Origin: Heliocidaris erythrogramma | Lineage: Eukaryota > Echinodermata > Echinoidea > Camarodonta > Echinometridae | Direction of reading: 5' to 3' | DNA: 64,000 nucleotides | Assembly: GCA_025617745.1 (NCBI GenBank) | Contig: CM046853.1 | Coordinates: 5,638,873 to 5,702,872 of the forward strand | Shown: in pieces, positions 1 to 9,811 of the stretch | Numbering within the stretch: position 1 is the stretch's first letter | Layout of the letters: each line of letters starts with the position of its first letter | The notes under the pieces: model-generated | Told to the model about the DNA's origin: nothing | Databases searched by the model: none | The model's input: the letters and a program-made list of their open reading frames with translations, nothing else | Translations under genes and position numbers: made by a program

Positions 1-45
1 TCGAGTGTGGCAAATATAGATTAATGTGGTGCCGAAGGACATTAG

Positions 46-115
46 TGGTGTGGCAGAGATTCGAACCCTGTACCTTGTGGTTCACTGTCCGGATACTTAT
101 CTTGTAGACCACAAC
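46..115 (-). repeat. tRNA-like sequence, probable SINE head
   Basis: Read on the minus strand, this segment has a good B-box (GGTTCGAATCT) inside a five-pair T-arm and an A-box-like TGGTCTACAAG. The acceptor arms GTTGTGG and CCACACC pair at 6 of 7 positions. The D and anticodon stems do not fold cleanly, so a functional tRNA is unlikely. It is best read as the tRNA-derived head of a SINE or a tRNA pseudogene. Confidence 0.5.
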
Positions 116-117
116 AC

Positions 118-811
118 TGCATACATTTCCATTTGACTTATTTTGTTTATAGAATACATTCATACTGAACTTTCTCACAACATGACTTGATATTATGTAG
201 AACATGCTTTTGAATCACATTTTGATTTTTTATTAGAGAAGTTGTAAAATATAAACAAAGAGCTAATAAAATGCCTAAAAATTTGTTTACAAAGAGCTAA
301 TAGAAAGAGAAAGTGAAAAGACACATGGTTAATTATTTTATGGCTCTGAACAAACCATATAATGCTTACGTCCACTCCCTCCTGGTTTTTTTTTTCTTAT
401 TTACTTGATAAAGGCAATTTAGTCTTAACCTTTTCAAATTGTCATATGAGTTTATGAACTTTCCTTTCTCATCAATATATTTTCTAACGATATTGATGTC
501 TTGTTGAAATGTGAAAGCTTTCTGTCTAATAGCTTGTGTAAAGATTTCATGAATTGCACTTCTTTGTATAAACCAAAACTTACGAAAGTGAACTTGTAAG
601 AATTACCCATGGTGAATTTAGGGGAATTGGAAACTTTGCAAGGCTCAGTAGGTCCATTCAATATATTGAGCTGCTGTGAATTCAAAGTCAATATAATTAT
701 TGATCACTCCTACAATGTTTTTCATGAAGACATAGAGCTACCAGTATTTAAAAAAGGAATTAAGAAATTTCTGATTGATTGTTTATTTGTCACTCTCTTA
801 TCCCTTCTGTT

Positions 812-847
<36 letters not shown>

Positions 848-1024
848 GCAAGTAGGGGTAGTTTCCTAAACTAGCTTTGAGGATATTGATACATAAAGAA
901 ACAGGTCTCTTAAATATTATCTGCTTCCCTATTAAACTGTATGCTCATGAAAAGAAAGATATAGAGAAATATGCAATAAACCATGCTTAAAAGTTCAGAA
1001 TCATGAGTGATTGTTTGATTATTT
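118..1024. other. Non-coding stretch left of DIRS-A
   Basis: AT-rich DNA with a (TC)n microsatellite at 812-847. I see no convincing gene. Short ORFs here lack conserved features. Bases 924-974 are one arm of an inverted repeat whose partner (7286-7337) lies beyond the DIRS element. Confidence 0.6.
812..847. repeat. (TC)n microsatellite
   Basis: A run of TC dinucleotides with one interruption. Confidence 0.95.
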
Positions 1025-1190
1025 CAGCAATAAATCGATGTATCTACCTATTTGCTAGTTTCCCAAACTATGCCGTCATTCGAGAAAAACTAAGTCTAAA
1101 ACGCGCAGCCCCTGCCTGCGCGCGCGTACTCCCCGTCCACCAATCCAATCGCGCCACCGCCATACTCTTCCTCTTCCGTTCTCGCCCGTC
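1025..1190 (+). repeat. DIRS-A left inverted terminal repeat
   Basis: From about 1059 this block is nearly the reverse complement of about 7047-7180. The outer 34 bases (1025-1058) match the ICR. It contains a GC-rich core (around 1110-1165) unlike the flanking DNA. Confidence 0.9.
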
Positions 1191-2276
1191 AGAGAAGTGA
1201 CATCTATGAAGCTAAGTCTTAACCTAAATTGCGAGATTTTTACCTCCAAAAGCATTTTTGGTTGCCTTTCGCAATAAAAATCCCGTTCACCATGTTTTCA
1301 CATTCATTTTGGTGTATCGGATTTTTCCTGAGTCAACCTCCTTCACGGTAAATTAATGAAATTACTTTGCCGTTTTTCCTCACTTTCGGGGCTTTATTCA
1401 CAGACGGTGTACTAGTACACTGTGTCGGGCTGCCCCCCCCCGTGTCTGTAGGTGGTTGATTCAACGCGCTTAGACAAGCGGTCTTATCAAAACGTTGTGT
1501 CTCCGTAATAGGAGTTTATTCCCACTCCGACTAATGTGAGTTGGTTGTTACCCTTTTATAGATCTATATTGTTTGTAATAATAAATTTATTACCAAATAT
1601 GGGTTTCTATATTTGTTTGCTTGTCTTTATTTTCAGCCATGTCGAGGTCTCCGTTTCGGCTGGCGTTCCCCAGTATTTAAATACTTATAAGGGGACTCGC
1701 CCAGCCTTGGAAGGGTTGGCTGCGAGATTTTCATCTCGCACCAACATTATAACTTCCCCGGAGCCTCGACCAAGGTAAGTTAGGGCCTGCCTTGTGTACG
1801 GCTCGCCCCGTTATGAGTTCGTCGTCTGTTCTGACGACCAACTCATGCGGGATATACCGAGAGAGTGAGTCCTGAAACATGGCCAATACCTCTCTCGAAG
1901 AAGAGACTTGTATAACGGTGAGAGTGAGTGCCTAACCCGTCCAATACCTCTCACCGATAAAACTGTGGGTCTACCCCAGCCCACAGTTCGTCTCGCTCGA
2001 GCTGCACTTCTCGCTCACTAGCCATAGATGTTGTTCGCTCAGGGGTCGGCTCTCTTTGTCTCTCTCCGCACGCTTCTAATCCAAGCAAGGCGGGAAAGAG
2101 TAAAGAGAGTCGTGATCTTCCTAATGTACCCAGTACAAAGGGTTTACTACGGAAGCGGCGCCCGTTTTCAAGTGGGTAAAGGGAGCGGTCACGTGACCGC
2201 CTGCCCAGAAACGTAGGCGCCTGAGTACTGCCCAGCCAGCCGGCGGGGCGGACTCTCTCCCCTTGACATCGACTGT

Positions 2277-3550
2277 GTGTTCACCTCATGTGTCAGGGGG
2301 GCCAAGAAGAAGAAGGTTAGCCCCCAAGGGGCGACTACTTCTGAGTCGGGCGTCTCCCATGAACTTCTGAATTATCTGAAGATCATTGTGGAGTGGAGTG
2401 GTTGGTCAGACTTTGTGTCCGTACCTCCCACCACGCCCGACTCCAACACCCCCCCCCCCCCCCCCCCCCCCCCGGGGGAGGGGGGATACCTGTACCCACC
2501 AACCCGGGTCCGGTTCGGATATCCGGTTCGGATACCGGTTTTTACCGGTTATCCGGCTAGGAAGACTGGTTTTCCCTTGTTTATCACCACTGCACCTAGT
2601 GGGTGGGGATCCGGTTCCTTTATCAGGTATCCGGCTCATTGTGTTTGGTCTCCAACACACAAGAGTCTTGCCGCCCCACTTCGGGCGTCTCCCGACCACG
2701 TTCAGCTTTGATCGTCCGGTCGGGGCTACTCCCATTCCAGCGGCACTAAGTGCTCCGCCTGGGGAGGAATCCTGGGACTACCTAAACCGCCCTTCTTGGG
2801 ATCAGGTTTCTCAGTCCGGATTTTCGGAGGATGATGCCTCTTCACAGGTTGAGATTACACCCCAAACCAGTCGGTCCTTGGCGGTAGAGACTCAAGCCCT
2901 GCTGGAGAAATATCTTCCCGACACCTCTTTTCAGAGTCGGGCCGATCCGGGACATCCGTCTCTCCTTTTTCAAGGTGAGCGTCCCTCCAAAGGCATCCCT
3001 CTTACGGAGGACTTAAGCGAGTCTACAATGACTTCGCCTCACAGCCTCTTTCATCTTTGGTAGGGCCCGTCCCTCGGCCAGGGAATTCACTTTCTCTCAA
3101 CAAGACACTCTCGATTATTTTACGAGAAAGTCTTGTTCCAGTGACCTCCTACATGTAGGTGGTAGGCTTGGTGTCAACTTTCAGAGTGCACCTTACGCCA
3201 AAAGGGAGAAGTTCCCGTCCTTGATGGAAGCTCATTCCAGGACTGGCCTGAGGCTGACTGCCTACTTGGGTACGCTCCTTTCCCTACGCTAGGAGCCAGG
3301 AACTTGAGATGTCCGACTCGGACATCATGTTCCTACACGAAGCCCTCTTGTCCTTGACAGGCTCGTGGTGGTCAAAACTGTCTGTGTCGACAGCATAGCC
3401 ACTAATGCCAGGAGGGAACTTGCACTTTCCTCTCTGGGCATTGCGGATGCGGACATACCTGCCCTCCTGGCCAGGGTCCCGCACTCCGGCCAACACCTCT
3501 TTGGAGGTAAGGTGTCTGATGTGATTCAACTTGAGGTTGATTCACGCTAG
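2277..3550 (+). pseudogene. DIRS-A gag remnant
   Basis: Fragments in several frames match the Gag of DIRS-B. Examples are a segment like VETQALLEKYLP near 2885-2925 and a segment resembling GIADADIPALLARVP near 3440-3480. Frameshifts and stops break it, including one after about 3063. The N-terminal part holds a 25-base poly-C run followed by a G-rich run (2449-2485). No single ORF covers the protein. Assignment rests on colinearity with the gag of DIRS-B (12549-14806). Confidence 0.75.
2449..2485. repeat. Poly-C / poly-G tract
   Basis: 25 C followed directly by GGGGGAGGGGGG. It can fold back on itself. Its length is error-prone in assemblies. Confidence 0.9.
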
Positions 3551-3749
3551 CAGGCGACGGAACTTCTGAAACGCCTTAAGTCCTCGGCTCCTAAGCCGCA
3601 GGCCCAGGCTAGTTTTCCGCCTCCTAGACGCGGTGGCACTTCCAGCTTTCAGCCTCTCGTGCACTGCAAGTTCAGCCCAGTGCCCCTCACTACAGGGGGC
3701 CAGGGCGGAGCCTTCTCCTCGAGGTAGGAGAAGGCATCGTCGCGGTCGG

Positions 3750-5870
3750 GGCCGTGGTTCGGCCCGGGATTCGCGGCGAGTGCGCCCCGAGCGTTGGAGG
3801 AGAGGGTTGGCGGCCGGCTTCAGTACTTTCTTCCCGCTTGGGAAGAAATTACCGACACCGATTATCGTGCGAGGAGGCTTCTGCATAAAACTCGCAGAGC
3901 CCCGCACACACGGAGCCTTCCGCCGCAACCCGCCTACATATCGCCCCCTTTCTAGAGCACATCTCCTCCGAGATTCAAGAGCTGCTAGAACAGGGCGCAA
4001 TCGAAAGGGTAAGAGACCACCCCCATCTGTGTCTCTCCCTTATAATTCCCAAACGCTCGGGGAAGCTCAGAATGATCTTGAATATGAGGGTCATCAATAC
4101 CTTCATTCCAAGAGAGCTTTCCGCATGGAAACTTTGGCCTCCATTCTTCCGGCGATCATATCGCCCCCCTTTCTAGAGCACATCTCCTCCGAGATTCAAG
4201 AGCTGCTAGAAAAGGGCGCAATCGAAAGGGTAAGAGACCACCCCCATCTGTGTCTCTCCCTTATCTTATAATTCCCAAACGCTCGGGGAAGCTCAGAATG
4301 ATCTTGAATATGAGGGTCATCAATCCCTTCATTCCAAGAGAGCTTTTTCCGCGTGGAAACTTTGGCCTCCTTTCTTCCGGCGATCAGACCGTCAGATGTG
4401 GCCATTTCGGTAGACTTGAAAGATGCTTACTTTCACATACCGATACACCCTTCTTCAAGGGACCTTCTAGGCTTCGCCTTTCAGGGCGAAACCTTCCGGT
4501 TCAAGGCCTTACCTTGCGGCCCGAAACCGGCTCCTCAAGTTTTTACTTGAGTAGTCTCTTCCCTAGCCGCTTTCCTCAGGTATCGCGGTCTGAGACTTTT
4601 CACTTGCATGGACGACTGGCTCCTGGTGGCGAGCTCTGTGTCCGTCTTTCAGTCACGCATGGACCTACTTCTCCGTACTACGCAAGAAGTATGATTCATA
4701 GTCAACTGGGACAAGTCGGAGTTGACTCCTACCCGCAGACCCATTTTCCTGGGTGCGGAAATAGACATTGTGAACCAACTTGCCCGCCCCAGTCGGGAGA
4801 GAGTTCAAACTATTGTCTTACTGGCTCGATCTCTTCGTCGCTTACGTCGAGTTCGGGCAGGCCGATGGCTCCAGTCCTTGGGCCACTTATCGAGCCTTGT
4901 AGATGTCCTCAAAGACTATCGGCTTCATATGAGGCTTCATCCAGCTTCATCTGCTGAAGTTTTCCAAGCCCAGTGTAGACTCGCTCAAGGTGTGGATTCC
5001 TCTATCCGAGGAAATCAAACGCCTGCTTATCCCCTGGTCGAATGAGTCGTTCCTTCTTCAAGGGCAAGTCTCTTTTGGACCAGGTGGTCTCGGGGGACTG
5101 GTCACACCTGTGCACCTTACCCCACATCAATATGTTGGAATTGATGGCAGTCTTCATGTCTCTCCGCTTTTTTTTCGAGAACATGATTGTAGGTCACTCC
5201 GTCCGGATTTTGACGGACAACACTACTGTTGCTGCCTACATCAACAGACAAGGCGGGACTCGTTCCACTACCCTGAACGATCTAACCGCCAAACTTTGGA
5301 AGTGGTGTCGGTCTCACCGAGTGATTCCGATCGCCTCCTATGTTCCCGGGCGGGACAATCTGATTACAGAATTTCTGTCCCGGGGCATGTGTCTCCCCTC
5401 CGAGTGGCCACTGAACCGAGAGGTCTTCGACACCTCTGTTCAGTCTGCGCCCCTCTGGAGATGGACCTGTTTGCGACAGCTCTCAATCATCGCCTCCCGA
5501 GATACTGCCCTCGGGTGCGAGATCCGGAAGCTTGGGCCCTCAATGCGTTCTCCCTTCAGTGGAAGAACTTCCGGGGTTACGCCTTTCCGCCGGTCTCCTT
5601 AATCCCTCAGGTCCTGGGGTAGATTCAGGAGGATCAGGCGTGGTTTCTGCTCATAGCACCTTGCTGACCGAGGAGACCTTGGTTTCCTCTTCTTCTGTCT
5701 CTGCTGGACGGTCGGCCTCTCTCCCTTCACCGGAGAGCAGACCTCATAGCTCAGCCCCTGTCGGGGATCCTCCACCATCGCCCGCGGCTCTACATTTGAC
5801 CGCCTGGCCTCTATCGGGGAGGATGCGAGGACGGCAGGACTCTCAGAGAGAGCCTTCCAGTTCATAGTCC
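3750..5870 (+). pseudogene. DIRS-A reverse transcriptase / RNase H / Dam-like remnant
   Basis: Reverse transcriptase blocks are recognisable in order. They are the GGRLQYFLPAWEEI start near 3808-3850, the IPKRSGKLRMILNM block near 4060, motif A SVDLKDAYFHIPIH near 4410-4455, and motif B ALPCGPKPAPQVFT near 4505-4547. An in-frame stop follows at 4548-4550. Motif C reads CMDD instead of YLDD near 4610. RNase H follows at 5042-5400 (ILTDNTTVAAYINRQGGT). The first RNase H aspartate block (STDAS..GWGG in DIRS-B) appears deleted. A C-terminal region resembling the Dam-like domain of DIRS elements runs to the stop at 5865-5867. A 220-bp tandem duplication (3937-4386) also breaks the frame. Confidence 0.88.
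3937..4386 (+). repeat. 220-bp tandem duplication inside DIRS-A RT
   Basis: 3937-4156 is repeated at 4157-4386 with a few substitutions and small insertions (5 bp near 4265, extra T bases near 4345). It repeats the RT block from LEHISSEIQELLE through the start of METLASFLPAI. Confidence 0.92.
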
Positions 5871-5879
5871 AGAGCAGAA

Positions 5880-6855
5880 GAGATTCTACCCGAGCTGTTT
5901 ACATCTCGAGATTAGAAGCCTTCCATGCTTGGTGTGGGGAAATGGGATTTGCTTCCCGTTCTGCCCCGGTGGGTGCTATTGCAGATTTCCTTATCGCCCC
6001 TTTTCGATAAGGGCAGGTCCCTCTCTACCAATCGTGGTTACCGGTCCGCTATTGCTCCGGTTCACCTTGGTTTTTTTCTGATGGTTCGGGAGTTTCTTAC
6101 TCTCCCTTCTTGACTCATTTGCCGAGGTCTGTCTTTTGAAACGACCAGCAAATCGCCAGTTGACTCCTGCGTGGAGCCTTCCTTTGGTTTTGGACGCCTT
6201 GGCCAAACCGCCCTTTGAGCCGTTGTGCAAAGCGTCTTTACACCATCTCTCGATTAAGACCGCCTTCCTCGTCGCTATTGCTTCTGGGCAGAGGAGAAGC
6301 ACTATTCAGGCTCTCTCTACGGCGCCCGGGCATATCAGATGGGAAAGGCAAGGTGTACGTCTTGTCCCTCGACCTTCGTTTATTGCCAAGAATCAGAAGG
6401 ATTCTTCTGGCTCAATCGAAGTGTTCTTGAGTCCTCTGTCAGATTTCTCTTCTGTCAAGGAGGATAATTCTTGGTGCCCTGTTAGGGCTCTCAAATGGTT
6501 CTTGGATAGAACTAAGGTTTTTCGTAAGGATGATCAGCTCTTTCTCTTTTCCCGTCACCCTTATTCCCCAGCATCACGGGAGACTATCTCCCGTTGGATT
6601 GTCGAGGCTATCCAAGCTGGGGGTTCGGAGGCTCTCCTGTCTGAGAATCCTCCAAGAGCGCACGATACTAGGAGTGTTTCTACCTCCTGGGCGCTCTTTC
6701 TGGGTCTTCCTTTGGAAGACATTTTGAGGGCCGCCTTTTGGCGTTCCCCTACTTCCTTCACATCCTTCTATCTTAAGGATGTTCTTTCGGGTGAGGTTAG
6801 CTTTGCAACCTCTGGGTTGAGAGCTGCTTCGTCGTCTCTGTCTGCCCCGCGTTAG
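5880..6855 (+). pseudogene. DIRS-A tyrosine recombinase, C-terminal catalytic part open
   Basis: This is the integrase of the element. DIRS retrotransposons use a phage-type tyrosine recombinase in place of a DDE integrase, and insert a circular DNA copy. The N-terminal half (5845-6113) is in two frames: SRRDSTRAVYISRL, then LFDKGRSLSTNRGYRSAI. From 6136 to 6855 there is one open frame of 239 codons with the expected catalytic residues: Arg in SGQRRST, His and Arg in AHDTRSVSTSWAL, and Tyr in SFYLKD. The frameshift between the halves makes the gene non-functional as read. Confidence 0.88.
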
Positions 6856-6902
6856 TTACTCCCGTCCTGGGACATGCCACCCGGGTTTTTATCCGTGCTA
6901 TT

Positions 6903-6997
6903 CTAGCAAATAGGTAGATACATCGATTTATTGCTGTAAATCAAGAAAATTATAACTAATTTTGTTATTTACTAGATAAATCTATGTATCTACCTAT
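6903..6997 (+). repeat. DIRS-A internal complementary region
   Basis: A composite sequence. 6903-6936 is the reverse complement of the left end (1025-1058), and 6937-6997 is the reverse complement of the right end (7183-7242). It thus encodes the head-to-tail circle junction, the diagnostic feature of DIRS1-like elements. Confidence 0.92.
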
Positions 6998-7046
6998 GTC
7001 CCTCCCTCCAGCCCCTCTCCTTGTCTGACATGTCCTAGTTTCTGTC

Positions 7047-7242
7047 TCTGACTGCTCGGAAGAGGAAGAGTATGGCGGTGGCGCGATTGGATTGGTGGAC
7101 GGGGAGTACGCGCGCAGGGGCAGGGGCTGCGCGTTTTAGACTTAGTTTTTCTCGAATGACGGCATAGTTTGGGAACCTAGCAAATAGGTAGATACATAGA
7201 TTTATCTAGTAAATAACAAAATTAGTTATAATTTTCTTGATT
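7047..7242 (+). repeat. DIRS-A right inverted terminal repeat
   Basis: About 7047-7180 is nearly the reverse complement of the left repeat. 7183-7242 is the right-end extension, complementary to the second half of the ICR. Confidence 0.9.
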
Positions 7243-8684
7243 ATTTGTGTAAAAATCAATGCAAATCACTAAAGTGCAACTTTGCATATTTCTCTATCTC
7301 TTTCTTTTCATGAGCATACAGTTTAATAGGGAAGCATATTGTACCTGAAGAAATTCCTGAGAATTACATAACAATTTAAAAAGGTCATTTGCTAACTTGC
7401 ATAGGAAATGTACACAATATGCTTCATATAACCTTAAGTGCAACTTTTTTTCCCATGCATTTTGACATAAAATGCATTTTTTCACACCAATAATGATATC
7501 TGGTGGCAATGGTATGCCATTCATGTTATGAGTAATAAAATTCCCTATCCATTCCCGTTTGAATTATGAAAATCGGTAAAATACTTTTTGAGATATATCC
7601 AAAAATGCTAGGGGGGAACTTACTTTTTTGGTTGAGTGTATATATTAGAATGTATCATTTTAGAGATCATCACAATCTTGTCCCAACACCTCTAATGAAT
7701 TACGCTTTAACAAATGAACCTTAATGAGTCTAAGTCACAAGACTATAACAGTGGTTAGCTTGTGGAATATAATGCCCAACTCGCTCTCACTTGCTCTCAC
7801 ACCAAGTCTTCATCTCGCTTGCCCTCAAGGGTTGATGTTGGAGGTTTTTCAGACATCCCAGGTCCGCTGGTTTGGTTTAGCTAGGTAAAGATGGTTGGGG
7901 AATATAGGCAGAAATTATGAGCCTTATTTATCTACAATCACATAGGATATCTGTTGTCTTTTCATAATACATGTCAACATGCTGCAATGACAGTATATTT
8001 CTCTTCATTAGTATAGAATAGGTTTTTCTGGTCAATAAACCTAGTGATTTTAGCTTATGCTACGGAAGAGCATGGATCTAAATGGTGATTGTAGATGGTG
8101 ATTGTTGAAATATTTTACTTCGTTTGACACTATTGTCATTGGGTTTACTTTGTGTGTAATGGAGACTGGGTAGAGATGTGTAATATGAAAAGAAATTGTA
8201 TTTGAAAATCAAGATCTTAAATGTGTGCCTTTCTTTTTTCTTTTTTTTTTTTAGGGGGGGTAATATTAGGGAGTGAAGTGCTTTAGATGTATTAGACTGA
8301 AAAGATCTCATACAAATTTGATTTTTATTGCATTTCATGCATTTCCATATTAATTTTCAGCTACATACTTCTATACTGGCAATTCCAAAATATTGCAGAT
8401 ATGATCTAGGTTGAATATATATGTAAAATAGAAGGTATTCTATTTCTTTAGTAACATAGACACTTCATAACTTTTGAATATAATGCCAGTATTTCCTTGA
8501 AAATGTGTTTCTTTGGTTCTAGTGAAACTGAAATGAAGCATCATTGCATGCACTTATAATACTGTCAGGAATGGGCTGAAAACCTATCCTAGGCATTTAA
8601 TGGTGAATGATGGTACCATAAAGATGGCTTCCTCTCAATATCTTCTCCATATGAGATTCTCTTGATCATTGTTTGTCTTTACAG
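7243..8684 (+). other. Intron DNA upstream of a NAXE exon
   Basis: AT-rich with no convincing ORF. 7286-7337 is the right arm of the inverted repeat that brackets DIRS-A. The stretch around 7560-7640 looks like an unclassified repeat. A pyrimidine tract ends at the splice acceptor AG at 8683-8684. Confidence 0.6.
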
Positions 8685-8943
8685 GGTTATTTTCCGACCA
8701 TATTCTACCCCAAACGCCCAGATAAGAAGCTCTTCAACAATCTGACAACGCAGTGTGCTGCCCTGGATATTCCCTTTCTCTCCTACCTCCCATCCTCCTC
8801 CCTCATCAGTTCTTCCTATAACTTTGTCGTCGACGCTCTCTTTGGCTTCAGCTTCAAAGGAGATGTGAGGGCGCCATTTGGTGAAGTTCTTGAGAACCTG
8901 AAAAACATTGACATACCGCTATGTAGCATTGATATACCTTCAG
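8685..8943 (+). CDS. NAXE: NAD(P)HX epimerase, penultimate coding exon
   Basis: The enzyme (YjeF N-terminal domain, also called apoA-I binding protein) epimerises R-NAD(P)HX to the S form, so that a partner dehydratase can restore damaged NAD(P)H; it is usually mitochondrial or secreted. The exon encodes 86 residues with family hallmarks: GYFPTIFYPKRPDKKLF, the strand-loop VVDALFGFSFKGDVR with the conserved active-site Asp, and SIDIPSG at the exon end. It is bounded by acceptor TTTACAG and donor CAG|GTATGG. 259 nt leaves phase 1, which joins correctly to 9609-9811. The upstream exons (with the GPGNNGGDG glycine loop) are not in the window. If the gene is intact they lie left of base 1, so this intron would be over 8.6 kb and contain DIRS-A. 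Confidence 0.93.
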
Positions 8944-9608
8944 GTATGGTCAAATTCATTTCACCCATTTATCAAATTACCTGTCAAGAGCCAAAAGGTC
9001 GTAAACTCATTTCGATTTTGATAGAGTTAATGCCTTTCTGGTTCTCAACATAGAAGATCTCAGTGAACCTGTTATTGCATGTTTTGTTACAATATTAAAA
9101 ATAGTAAATTTTTACACTCGGTTAAATCTACCAACAAATGCAAATGAATATTTGTAATTTTTGGGTGCAATTTTCCCCAACTTTAGAGATACATTCCAAA
9201 GTCATTTTAAACTAGACTTTTATTTTCATTCTGGCAAAACATGAATAAGAGCTGAATGTTTTATTTGAATTGCCTTGTGCCGTTATTTGCAGAAAAATTC
9301 ATACTTGTAGTTAATATTCAATTATGATCAACTTCTTCAAGCCGATTTCATTTGTTACATGCTATGTATGCAATCAAAGATCAAAAGATTCCCTTCACTT
9401 ACCTTCAGCAATGGAGATTATACTATTTGTGCTTTCTTTCTTCTATTGATTTTCTTTCAATATACAATTACCGGTATTCATTTCTTCAATACTCTGAATT
9501 TGTGATTGTGTTATCTTTGTTTACACAGAACATTTGGGAATTATAAATATATGATTTAATTGAGAGTACTATTGATTATTTCACTCTATTTGTTGTTTAT
9601 CTTCCTAG
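8944..9608 (+). other. NAXE last intron
   Basis: 665 bp, from GT at 8944 to AG at 9607-9608, AT-rich. I see nothing else in it. Confidence 0.85.
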
Positions 9609-9811
9609 GTTGGGATGTAGAACAAGGAAACCTTGATGGTCTCAAACCAGAGTTACTCATCTCACTGACAGCACCTAAGAAATGCGCTAAACTCTTCCAA
9701 GGAAAATATCACTTTCTGGGTGGACGCTTCATTCCGCCAGAGATGGCAAGTCGTTATGAACTTTCACTACCAGACTATCCTGGCACAGATTGTATTGTAC
9801 AGTTGAAATGA
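9609..9811 (+). CDS. NAXE: NAD(P)HX epimerase, last coding exon
   Basis: It starts after TTCCTAG, completes the glycine codon of PSG and continues WDVEQGN, the substrate-loop motif of NAXE. It then reads [14 protein letters not shown] and [13 protein letters not shown], and the stop TGA is at 9809-9811. The two exons give the C-terminal 153 residues, a little over half of the usual length. The ending is typical of animal NAXE. No frame damage is visible, so the gene is probably functional. Confidence 0.93.

Larger units (their letters stand above)
1025..7242 (+). mobile_element. DIRS-type tyrosine-recombinase retrotransposon, decayed copy (DIRS-A)
   Basis: An element of about 6.2 kb with the DIRS layout: left inverted terminal repeat, gag remnant, RT/RNase H remnant, tyrosine recombinase, internal complementary region (ICR), right inverted terminal repeat. 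The ends are set by the ICR: 6903-6936 is the reverse complement of 1025-1058, and 6937-6997 is the reverse complement of the right edge ending near 7242. No target-site duplication is visible, as expected for recombinase-mediated integration. Gag and RT carry several frameshifts, stops and a 220-bp internal duplication, so this copy cannot move by itself. The GC content of its coding part is clearly above the AT-rich flanks. Confidence 0.93.

Noticed and set aside
46..115. A functional tRNA gene.
   Set aside because: B-box and acceptor pairing are good, but the D and anticodon stems do not form.
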